Assembly (NCBI GenBank): GCA_026724425.1
Contig: JAIUCV010000345.1
Span: 62,001 to 126,000, forward strand
Source: Erythrophleum ivorense
Taxonomy: Eukaryota > Streptophyta > Magnoliopsida > Fabales > Fabaceae
DNA: 64,000 nt
Direction: 5' to 3'
Shown: piece after piece, positions 23,286 through 34,343 of the stretch
How positions within the stretch are numbered: position 1 is the stretch's first letter
Layout: each line of letters opens with the position of its first letter
Notes under the pieces: model-generated
What the model was told of the DNA's origin: nothing
What the model saw: the letters and a program-made list of their open reading frames with translations, nothing else
The model's database searches: none
Program-made: the position numbers and the translations under genes

Positions 23286-26200
23286 TATAACATCCGAATT
23301 TTCGTAGAAATGAGGACTCAAGGTTTTAAAATTTTTTTAAGCTTTAGCTATAGCGAGAATGCCTGTTCACTGTGGCGAGTTCGTGGCTATACTAAATCCA
23401 AAGAATTTCTAGCAATAACATAAGTTGTAATAAGAACAATTAGGAAGCTCTCGCAATAGCGAAAGGTGTCCCTCGCTATAGGATAACCACCTCTCGCTAT
23501 AGCGAAACCTAATTAAGAAAACACTAAGGAGGAATTTTTAAATGGAAAGATTGAGTTGCAGGGGTTTTTAGAGGCCCTAAAAATTATAGGAACCCCTAGG
23601 ATGGTTTCAACTCCTTTTGGTGCACGTTTTCTAAAAACAGTGAATCTGAATTTTGACCATTTCATTCGGGAAGGTTTTTAGCTCTAAATTGAGTGATTCC
23701 AAAGGCGTTTTATAAGTTAAAAGGCCTAAGCTTTATGATGAAAAAGATGGTTCTTGAAAAGAAGCTAAAATAAAGTGGAAACGAAAGGGCTAAGTATATA
23801 GGACATAAATGGAATTTTTTACAACAATTTTAATCCCTTCTTGTTTTATATTGTGCATCCCCTTTTCCCCTCCATTTAACTGAACTTATTTTTGTCTAAG
23901 ACCAGGGGAGAGACCAGCAAGAAAGGGTGCACCATAGAAGGAGAAAGAGAAGGAGAAAAAGGAGGCAAAAGGTATAAAGATTCATGGAATTTCTTGGTCT
24001 TTCCTTTAGCAAACTTATTCTCCCACTTCTCTTCTTTCTTTCCATGGATTTATTTAAGTGTTTGGTTCTGTTTTAAGCCATGTCCAAAGGGGAGAAGCTC
24101 GAAATTCAAGAGAGAGGCCAAAGCAAAGGAAAAGACTCTTAGAAAAAGCTCGAATTAAGGTAAATATCCTAACTTTCCATACTTTCCTCTTCTTGCTTTT
24201 GGAGAGATGATTTTCGGCCTTATAGAGAACCACCAAGAGGAAGTAAAATCTAACCTAAACCAAGAGTGAAACTTATGAATTAGAGTATGGGAAAGGAAAA
24301 GGTGCAAAGAAAACAAAGGAAGAACCATAAATTTGCAAGATAGGAAACCTAAGGATTTAAGAATGTTTTGTAAAATCTAGTTTGATTCAAGAATTCCCTA
24401 GCCTATGTGAATGATTGTTTAAGTTCTTAGGACCTCTAAGAAGCCTTCCAAGTACCTCTTCCATCAAGGAAAAATTCAAAACTTCATATGCTTCAATGGC
24501 GCTCTATGTCTCGGTCAAGACAAGATGATGGGGTTAGAGAGTATTTTAAAATGTTCTAAGCTTAGATTAGCATCACATATGATGAGAAAATATGAGAGGA
24601 AGCCTTGAAAAAAATTTAGAAAGCTTAGGATGTGAGATGGAACCATAGGTCCCATAATGAGGTATAATGAAGTAACACATAGTTAGGCTCCTTAAAATAA
24701 ATGTGTGATGGCTCCAAGAGGTTTTAATAGAGTCAATAATCATAGATTCAAGGAGAGAAATGAGCCAAGATCATAACTTCTTGAGATTGTTTTATTAGGT
24801 GCTTTATAGAACCATATTGAAGTCTTGGAACCAAGTAAGCTTCCATAAGGAGTGTGTAATGCTAGAGCTTAATTCCAATGATCTAAGAATGTCTCATTGA
24901 TGTGTTTAGGCCAAGAGAACCTAGTGTCTTCAAGTTTCATGGTTGGGTTGAGAAAAGGGAGGAAGAATCTAAGAGAAAAGTGTGCATTGTACCTTTAAAG
25001 TAGCTTTCTCTCCTTTCTTTCATACATTTGTAGGTGTTTTCTTGTCTTTAAATGCGTGTGTGTGTGTGTGTGTGTGTATTTAAACTATAAAAAATGTTTC
25101 TAGTATGTATGCATATACCATGGTACCATGATGATTGTTTATGTGTTTGAAAGATGCTTTATGAACATATTTTGGCTTGTATGAGCTTGGTAAAGCTAAA
25201 AGTCCCATAGCTAGGGTATAGATAAGCAAAGAGTCCTTAAGAATAAGTGAGACAAAACTAAAAGTCTATAAAAAAAAGTGAGACTTAGTTAAAAGTCTCT
25301 TGTAAATGGGTAAATCAAATTCAAAAGTTCTAAAGGGAATGGGTGAAATTAAACTATTGTCTTGGCAAACCTATGTGTGTTACATGTGACTTCTTAAATA
25401 GAAAAAATGATCTATGTATGTTCATGAATTTTAAGATAGCCATGTATGCATTTTAAAACTTGAAATTGCATCCATTATGTGTGTTTGAAAAAGAGAAGGG
25501 TTATTAGGATTCCTAAAATCTCACACTTCCCTCCCTATTACTTAACATACCCAGGTGAACCAAGAGAGCCAAGAGATGAAAGTCACCGAGCTTAAAGACT
25601 AGAAGATTGACAAAAGAATTGCTAAATGCTTGTATTGTAACCATTTTGTTGTCAATGGTATAATCTCATGATGTATATAATGTATAAACACTTAAACATA
25701 TGTATATACATGGATATGTGAAGTATGTATGAGAATTGGTAGCCTATGAACAAGGTTTAATGTTTTTGACATTGATATGCATTAATGGAATTATGAAACC
25801 TTATGTGTATGAACAAGTGGGGTAGTGGTTTTGTGATGTATGAACCTTTGGACCTCTTAGACAAGTTTAATAGGCTATATTTAAGCTTTCTCACATGCTC
25901 AAGAGGTCATAGCTAAGGTAGGAAAGTGTTTGGTTTCATTTTGACCCCTTTTGGTGCTTAAAAAGCTCATTTTGGCACCCTATGTCACAAACTGATCAAA
26001 TGGAGGAATTTTTTCATAAAATTTGGCATAAATCCAAGTCTCATCTAGAGATTTTAATAGAGATAAGAATCATATTATTTGGAACTCTATAGAATAAATT
26101 ATGAATTTTCAAACTTGAAAAAATTTTTAGATTTGGCATATGCACTGTTCATATGATCAGTTTCTTCTCTTCTATCATTCATAGGCCAAATGAAGTCTGA

Positions 26201-26987
26201 TTGCTCTAAAATTTTATATACATAAACTAGATATTATAAAATTTCTATAACTACAAAGAGCACCCCATTTGAATATATATTGAGGGATATATGCATTTTT
26301 TTAATTTGGGACTTACTGTTAGTAATGTAGCAAGACCCCAAGCATGGTTCTATCAATTTTCATTAGTTTAATGTCATTTTCTGGATTTAGAGCTATTTTT
26401 CCCCTAAAGTAGACATCTGTAGATTTTCATATTGGTATAGTTTACTCAATTTGAATTTTTGTGGAATTAGTTATGAATTTTTAAAATTCATATCAGTAAA
26501 TTATATCAGAGTGCCTAGGTAGCCGAACCTACGATACTTTTCTATTGTCAATTATGGTCCAAATGATATTTTTTGTCCTTGAAGTATTTTTAGCATAATT
26601 TTAACATTCAAGGATTTCTAGAAAGTTATGGTTTATTAGATTTTGATTTTTTTAGATTTAATTATGAATTTTCAAAATTGGTGATAGAAACTTGAATTTT
26701 GGGCCCGAAAACAAGCATGCATTTTCTGATGTATGGGGCTCCAAATCTGAATTGTATGAGATGTTTTATGATGTTTATGACTTGTATAGATGAAATATGA
26801 GTAAAGATTGATGGTTGAGAATTCACGAGGCTTGCGAAGCATAAAAGAACAAAATTTGATTTTCCCATGACGTGGAATATTACATCGTTTAATGTTTTCT
26901 CTTTGAGAATTATCATGCTAAGGATGTGGAACCCTTGCAAATGTATGAGAAAGGCTAAAGTAAGGCTAGAAATATTATGGTGTTACA
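23286..26987. mobile_element. Solo LTR, 3.7 kb, probable Ty3/gypsy, nested in copia element 2
   Basis: The ends are TATAACATCC and GGTGTTACA. They form an inverted terminal pair (TGTAACA/TGTTACA) if the first TG has mutated to TA. Exact 5-bp direct repeats TGAAT flank it at 23281-23285 and 26988-26992, as expected for an LTR insertion. No gag or pol domains occur inside, and I see no second LTR, so this is a solo LTR left by recombination. The long LTR with TGTAACA-type ends suggests a Tekay/Del-like or related gypsy lineage; that is inference, as is the strand. It contains a (GT)12 run at 25055-25078 and repeated TCGC(T/A)ATAG motifs at 23346-23505. Confidence 0.85.
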
Positions 26988-27229
26988 TGAATAATAAATA
27001 TCTTATTGGACATATGTATACAAGAAACTAACAAGCTTATTTTGGAAGGATATGAGGTCCTATTTGAGATTCATTTAGTTATTAAACCCAAGAAGAAAAG
27101 GCCACAAAGGAAAAAGCATATAAGGAATTGTTGTCCTAAAAAAAGGCCTAATAGAAGAAGAAAAGATATACTCTTATCTCTATTGTGTTTTAAATCTCGT
27201 TTAGTTCTAATTATCATAATTGAGAATTT

Positions 27230-29060
27230 TTCCAACTTATGGCATAAGAGATTGAGATATATCTCCATTAAGAGGATCAAACGGTTTATAAAGGTGAGAT
27301 TTTTGAATCCCTAAACCTAACTGATTTTAATTCATGTGTAGATTGTATTAAAGAGTAAGTAGCGCAACATGCTACTTAAAGGAACAAGAATTGTTAAAGA
27401 TTTATACATACTAATATCTATTGTCTTAATGTTTTAATGGTAAAAATATTTCTTCTTTTTTTTGGTTACTTCTTACACTACATATATATCTACTTGTTTT
27501 ATAATTAAAGTAAGGCACTCAATGCTTTTAAGGTGTATAAAGCAAAAGTAAAGAAATAATATGGTAAACATATTAATATAATAAGTTAGATAGAGAAGAT
27601 GAATATTTTGACAAGTACACAGGACATGGACAAGTACTCATGACAATTGAGTATACTTTGAATAGGGTTCCAATAAAAGCTATATTTAAGACATTCTTTG
27701 AAATCTAGAAATGCCAAAAATCTAGTTTGAATCATATATGTATGGGGTTGTTCTACGGAGGAAAGAGTATATAACCTACATGAAAGAAAGTTAAATCCCA
27801 AAACTATCAATGTATATGTTGTTGGTTACATAAAAAAGTCTAAGAGATACAAATTTCATTGTTCTTCACATTCAATGAGGTTTTTTGGAACTAAGAATAA
27901 CACCAAATTTCTTGAAAATGATGTAATTAGTGAAAATGATTAACTACATGACTTAATCACTAAGGATAATCACATACAACAAATTACTTCCATTAGTTAA
28001 GGTGGAACATTAGTTTTATATGACACCTATCCTATTAGGCTAAATGTAGAATATAAATAAATTCTTGAAATACTAATTGGTTATGCTAGAAATTAGGAGC
28101 ATCTTTATCTTGAAGGTCTTATTATTCATGACAAGGAATTTTAACTAATAGTAGAAGATATTCTTATTGAGCAACCTGAACATTCACAAGGTTGAATTAA
28201 GATAGTCAACTAGGACAAAGAAATTGGCACTTCCTAGTGACTACATAGTATACCTTATGGAATTTGACCATAATACAAATATTGAAAATGATCTTATAAC
28301 ATTTTTACAAACAATTAGTAGTATAAATTCCAAATTGTGACATGATGCCATAATGGATAAGATAGAATCAATGGCAAATAACAATGATTGACACCTTGTA
28401 CAATTACTTAGTAGGGCTAAGGAAATTAGCTATACATGGATTTTAAAGACCAAAATGGATTTCCTAAATAACATTAAGTATTACAAAACAAGATTGGTTG
28501 CCAAGGATTTCACATAAGAGGAAGGAATTGACTATATAGAGACATTTTCTCTTGTATTAAAGAAAGATGCTTTTTGTATCTTCATGACTTTACTTGCCCA
28601 TTTTAACTTAGGATAACATCATATGAAAGTGAAAATAGCCTTCCTTAATTATGATCATAAAGAAGAGGCATACATAAAATAACATAAAGGGTTTATTAAA
28701 TGTTAAGGAGAATTTAGTATGTAAGAATAGGAAGTCCATTTTCAGATTTAAGCAAGCCCCATGAAAGTGGTACTTGAAGTCACAAGATATAATCACATTT
28801 TTTTTGTTTCATTGAATATATCGTAGATCAATGTATATATCATAAGGTTAGTCGGAGTGGATATTTTTTGACGATAAATTGTTTATATCTAGTAACTTAA
28901 GAGCTGCTACATGAGGTGAAGCAGCTACTATGACATGAAAAATATATGTGAAGTATCCAATAAAGATCTATATAAAAATAAATCTCAAGGTATTTTGGAA
29001 CTATCATAAGAAACTTATATTAATTAAATATTTGAACATTTCTTGATAAAAGGTTATTCG
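27230..29060 (+). pseudogene. Pol remnant of copia element 2 (integrase and reverse transcriptase)
   Basis: Integrase zinc region: LWHKRLRYISIKRI at about 27237. Integrase C-terminal part: NPKTINVYVVGY at about 27797, followed by KSKRYKFHCSSHS. Reverse transcriptase: YKTRLVAKDFT near 28484, then EGIDYIETFSLV. A later piece gives DKLFISSNLRAAT (about 28873) and YPIKIYIKINLKVFW, equivalent to the region after the usual YVDD box. Numerous stops and frame changes; not functional. Confidence 0.82.
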
Positions 29061-30059
29061 CCAAATGTAGTACCCATTGTGAGAATGATCTTGAAAGAAA
29101 AGATCATAAGAAACCTATATTAATTTATTTTGTTTTTATGTCTCAAATATGATCATGAAAGAAAAGAGATAAAGAATTTTCCTTTGATTTCAGTAGCTAA
29201 AAGCTTCTAGATGTCCACAAGACTAAATATAGTTTTTGCTAAATAAATGTTAGATAGATACAAAAGCCATTCAAGCCTAGATCATTGAATTAAAAGGCTA
29301 TAATGATTGTTATGAAGTACATTTAAAATACATTAATTTTCATGCTTATATAGAAAAGCTAACAATTTAGAAGATGTTAATTATACAAATTCAAACTTGG
29401 CAGAATGTGTTGATCTTTAAAATGTCAACATTATGACACATCTTCATACTTGTTGAAGAAACCTACTTGTTGAATAAGTCATATCATATAGGAGTGCAAA
29501 AATGCTAAGTAATCGTCGATTACTACTTCTACCATGAAATGTTGAATTTATATGATGCTTTTTAGGTAAGTTCATAAGATATTTTGATTGAAGAGTTTGA
29601 TCACTAATTTTCAAATTGTGGATTTATTTTGAACCCATTAAAGAGTACTATGATAATATAAGGTCAAGCAATCATAAAACATATAGAGAACAAAGATCTT
29701 TTAACTATTAGCATACATTTAAAAGAGTTTGAGAATCATATATCTCAGATGAGATATAGATCATATTGTGTGATTATTGGTCTAGTTGAGATATGTTTAA
29801 ATAATAAAATTTGAATTATGGTTTATTATCTCTAATTTTTAAGAATATACATTTTGTAAGATTAACAAACAGTTGAGTTAAAACCCGAATAAACATTTGA
29901 AATTTATTTATAAATTTTAATGTTTTATAAAGCTAAAGACATGTTACTAGTGATACATGGAAGGTAATAATTATTTATTTAAAGGACTTATTATCATAAT
30001 TCTTGTGGTATGTATTTAATTTGCTAATGGACATGCAATTTAGCAAATTATAGTTGGAT

Positions 30060-30071
30060 AAAATGGGAGAA
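30060..30071 (+). other. Polypurine tract of copia element 2
   Basis: AAAATGGGAGAA directly precedes the right LTR, matching the typical plant copia 3' junction and confirming the plus orientation. Confidence 0.8.
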
Positions 30072-30541
30072 TATTAGAATAATATTTTAAATTTGAATAA
30101 TATATTGGAATATTTTAAATTAAAGATGAATTAGGATATTCTATATCCTACTAGTGCATTTGGATATTTTAAATAAAGTTGAATTAGAATATCCTATATC
30201 TTTTTGTATTTTGAATTTAAAATATATCCTAATAAGTGGTCCTTATTTTGAAAATTAGTTCTGTTAGATAAATTTCAATCAGTTAGTAGAAATATTCAAT
30301 TGATATATTTGTTTTATAAATTGACCATTTCTTGATGGAAGAGTGATCAATCTAATCAACTAAAATTTGAGAAGATTTTCGGCAGAGTGTGATTTTCCTA
30401 TTCCTATTGAAAGACCAATCACTAGATCTACCAAAAAATGGCCTCTAATTTATAGGCCTTTTTCTTATTATTTCTAGTGTCTTGATTGCAAATCCCAAAA
30501 GCCCAATTTGGTGAAAAGGCTTTTACACATAAAGAAAAATT
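30072..30541 (+). repeat. Right LTR of copia element 2
   Basis: Starts TATTAGAATAATATTTT and aligns with 22545-22998, with small insertions (one of about 15 bp near 30285). Confidence 0.9.
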
Positions 30542-30644
30542 GTTTAAGTGTAATTTTCCCTTACAATTAAAATTTTTGTCCTTAAAGTTGCAATTTTTAC
30601 TTTTCATATTTATCCTTAAACCCAAAAAGTTCAAAATTTAGAGA

Positions 30645-30663
30645 GGGGGGGGGGGGGGGAGGG
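30645..30663. repeat. G-tract
   Basis: Fifteen consecutive G, then A and three more G, about 100 bp beyond the right LTR of copia element 2. It may be variable in length or an assembly soft spot. Confidence 0.95.
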
Positions 30664-32399
30664 ACTTGTTACTACAGAGATCTTATACTACTAGGGATCC
30701 ATGCTTTGAAGCTTATTTAACCTGGCCATATGTGAAATGGGTTAATCCTATTTATCACTACCAAATATTACCACCATATTTAAGACTTAATCTTAAACTC
30801 CCATTCTACCATACATTTGGCATCTTTTACTAATCATTGATTAAATGTATTAAACTCTTGAAAATAAACTTCAATATACCATGTCATGCATATAAGATAT
30901 GATGACTTTGATCCTATGGAGCACTTTAAACCCTTGAATATATCATTGCTTCTAAGGTTCAAGCTCTAGATTCACTCATAGACTTGGGCCACTGCTTAGC
31001 CCTTAATAATGGGCTTTAACAATGCTTAAAGTTTACAGGGCTTTGGCCCAAGCCTAGACCAACCCACAAATAACTAAAGGTTCATCCAGCATATAGAACT
31101 GTTAGGACGAAAACAAAAATGGAAAAAAAAGTGACTTTATGGGTAGAAAATGACTTTTATACCCTTATATTAAAAAAGTAATAAAAATGAACAAAATTAT
31201 TTAAGTAATGATAATAAGGGAATAATAGATATTGCTTGGAATTTTCCAATACTTTCTCCATTTCCCTTATTATACCAAATGCCCTTTACCCTTCTCATTC
31301 ATAATTTCATCTGTAAGCATAAAAACAAGAGTAACTTATATAGATTGCCTAATACTTTTATTGAAATTATACAAATTTCTCTTCTATGTTCAAAATATAT
31401 AAGGACAACTCCTAAAATAAAAAGTTACACTATATTTTATTTCAATTTAAAATTATTTTTACTAAAATACATTGTTTCATCCTAAATATATTTTTTAACT
31501 AAATGTATTTAGCTTAATAAAGGATATTTTAGTTTTAAAAAAATTAAATTTGGACTAAGTGTATGTTTTAGAAATAAAGAAAAATTTATATAATTTAAAT
31601 AATATTTAAGGGAAGTTTGCGTAATTTCTTCCAAAAAAAAAACAATGCTATGGCAACTTAAAAATCAAATATATTTCTAAATTAGTAAACTCCTCTTGGT
31701 CAAAACTAAAGCAAATAAGACACCACACGATTAATAGTTAATGATACTAGAAGTCAATTTATCTGATTTGAGCAAAATGAGCATGGTTGATGTCAATTCT
31801 AAGAAAGAAGCTCAAAGATACATAGATATTTGTAGTTGAGATTCACAAAGCCTAATTTTTTTACAAATTATGGATATCTTATATCTTTCCTATCTCTTTA
31901 CTAAACTCGTTATGTAGAGTCAGATATTGACTCGTTGAGTTTCCAAATCATAACAAGGTGGGATATATATAGTCTAAAGATCACCATGTTAACCTTAAGA
32001 TTTTATGTTATAAGTTTTAAAGATGACAAAATGTGTGACAAATGAGTTACAAATTCAACATTAATATGTACTCACTTGATTGCTATAAGCCATCATGATT
32101 ATAAGAAAGATCGCTTATCCTAATTATGCTATAAGTTTGGATAATGAAAAATGTTGACAAATATAGTATTATTATATGCTTCCATATTTAATCAATAACT
32201 GATAATATTTTATTTTTGAATCATGTTTCATCTCTTATGTTTAAGATATGTTTGCTTGTAATATATCCAATAGATTTTAAAGCTAGACATATAATCTAAA
32301 TTGGATATATAAATTATAAGAATCTCATATGCATGATAATATTATTTATATTGCACTAAATACTATTATGATGTGTATATTGATAAATGTGAATTAAAC
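30664..32399. other. AT-rich intergenic DNA, no gene seen
   Basis: No coding-like frames or clear repeats; probably old repeat sediment. Confidence 0.5.
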
Positions 32400-34120
32400 T
32401 AACTATTTTATTTATAAGTTAAATATCTTTTCATGTAGGATAATCCAAAGAAAAAAAAGTAAGTATTGAAGTGAAAAAAGTAGAATATCAATATCATATC
32501 TTACTTAAAGAAATAGGAAGTATAAAAAAAAAAGGATAGCTCTAAGAATTGAAGAACATAAATATTTAAATATTTAGTTGCATCAAAATAATCAATTGGC
32601 TCAAATAAGTAAATTTATCCTAGGTAGGAATTTTTATGTGAAATTCAGGTATTTAGATTTGCAATTATTAACTCAAGATATTTTGGTTCTCAAAATATAT
32701 GTTTGGATCCAAAAGATGGTAAGATATAGATTTTCCCAAAAGCCTTAATTTAACCTTTGGTTGCTATTTTTATTATATCTCACAAATTATATGAATTTTT
32801 TATATGAATCTTATTTCATTTGAAAATAAACTCAAATATCTTTTTAAAAATAGGTTATTCATCCAAAACAATATTCAAATGAAAAAGTTATAATTATTTA
32901 AAGTTGAATAGTAAGATATGGATTTCACATAAAATCCTCTTTTAACCTTCATTTACTCATTTGATTATATCTCAAACATCTTTCCAATGATAGGTCATTC
33001 ATATAAAATGGAGTTAAAATAGTAATGCTATAACCATTTAAAATTGACACTATGCAATAGTCAACTATCAAGTCATAGCTTTTTAAAAAACCGATAGTCA
33101 ATTGGTGGACCTTAATAGTTGATTGGTGGGTTGTAAATTCAAAAGTAATGATAATATTTTAGTCAATTATCGACTAGTAAACCTTAATAGTCGACTAGGA
33201 CATCAAGAACAACTTTTTCAAAGTGTATAATAGCTTTTTTATGTCTCAAATGGCTATTTTTCATAAAACCTTATAAATATGCCTTTTGAAAACATGTTTT
33301 TAAATAGAACCAAGTACCATAATGTAATCTTCAATTGGTTCTTGAGTTTTAAAAAGATAACTAATCATTCTTAAGCCAAAATATGCAAAATCTCTACCAT
33401 TTGGATTCTTAAAGCTTCATCTTGTATATTTACTCTTTAAGAGAGTTTTTTTTATTAATCTTATTTTTCTAAAATTATTGTAAAGCAAGGGTGGTGTATT
33501 CCTATGAGAGAAAACAAGAGTAGGAAAACTCTTAAGGTAACTATCCTTTAAGAAGCAAGGAGTGTTCTATTTTAGAGTGAAAACAATTCTAAGTTAAGTT
33601 AGATATTATATAAGCTCACAGATGTTTGATTAAACTTGTGAAATTAGTAGAAAAATTTTAAATGGAAGCTGAAGAACTAGATGTAAACTTAGATTGGAAC
33701 CAAACCAAGATAAATCTTAAAATTTGCCTTCTCTTACCTTATACTCTTTACATTTCAAGTTGTTCAATTGATGTTTGGTTTTTATATTGATATTTTGCAT
33801 GAAGTATTAATTATCTCTTATTAGATATATATTTTTTATATATTTCAAGTAAATCAATTGCTTAAAAGAATGTAAAATTATTCTAATTTACTTAAAAATG
33901 TGCTTTTACATCAAGTTTAATTATATATTATTAAATGTTCTATTTTTAGAAATAGAAATTGTGTTTTTTATATTTCAAACATCAATATAAATTTTTGCTT
34001 AATTATTATAATTGTTGTTTTACTTAATACTCTTTAAATAACTTTATTGACAAGTTTTTAAAAAAATTAAAAATAATCCAAATTTTGGCAAACACGTAAT
34101 TCACCCCCTCTTGTGTAGTT
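32400..34120 (+). mobile_element. Probable LTR / 5' leader remnant of a copia-type (SIRE-like) element
   Basis: No coding domain is visible, so this rests on style. Near the right end, AATTCACCCCCTCTTGTG (34098-34115) resembles the stretch found at LTR ends of plant SIRE/Maximus-type copia elements, and AGATGTAAACTTAGATTGGAACCAAACC-like text at about 33680 is also typical of such LTRs. A cluster of related AGTC(A/G)A(C/T)TA motifs lies at 33055-33200. Boundaries are approximate. Confidence 0.45.
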
Positions 34121-34121
34121 T

Positions 34122-34315
34122 GGATCCTCTCTATTTTTTGTTAATTTTAGATAAAGAAAGACACAAATTGTGTACGGCTGGTAGGTCTTATTTGAATATG
34201 TAAAATCCACTTAAGTGATGGGAATTACACACTCTATACTTATCTTTTTCTAAAATTAACAAGAAATAAAGAGGAAAAAAATTAGAGAAGATTCAATCTC
34301 CCCCTTAAATGTTGA
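34122..34315. mobile_element. Foldback MITE in the probable 3'UTR of the LPP2-type gene
   Basis: TTGTTAATTTTAGATAAAGA at 34138-34157 is the near inverse of TCTTTTTCTAAAATTAACAA at about 34243-34262; the stems extend outward through CCTCTCT and AGAG blocks. The right end lies about 30 bp from the LPP2 stop codon (34344), so the element probably sits in that gene's 3'UTR. Confidence 0.75.
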
Positions 34316-34343
34316 TTGCCTTGTCTGACACATTATGTTGCGC

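Larger units (their letters stand above)
22545..30541 (+). mobile_element. Ty1/copia LTR retrotransposon, degenerate (element 2), split by a solo LTR
   Basis: Two matching LTRs (22545-22998 and 30072-30541), a polypurine tract before the second, and plus-strand copia integrase and reverse-transcriptase remnants between them. The internal part is interrupted by a separate 3.7-kb solo LTR at 23286-26987. Without that insert the element would be about 4.3 kb. Gag, protease and a clear primer binding site were not found, so the 5' internal part is lost or too decayed to recognise. Confidence 0.88.

Noticed and set aside
23892..24158. 88-codon basic frame inside the solo LTR
   Set aside because: Low-complexity K/E/G composition inside an LTR, no known domain.
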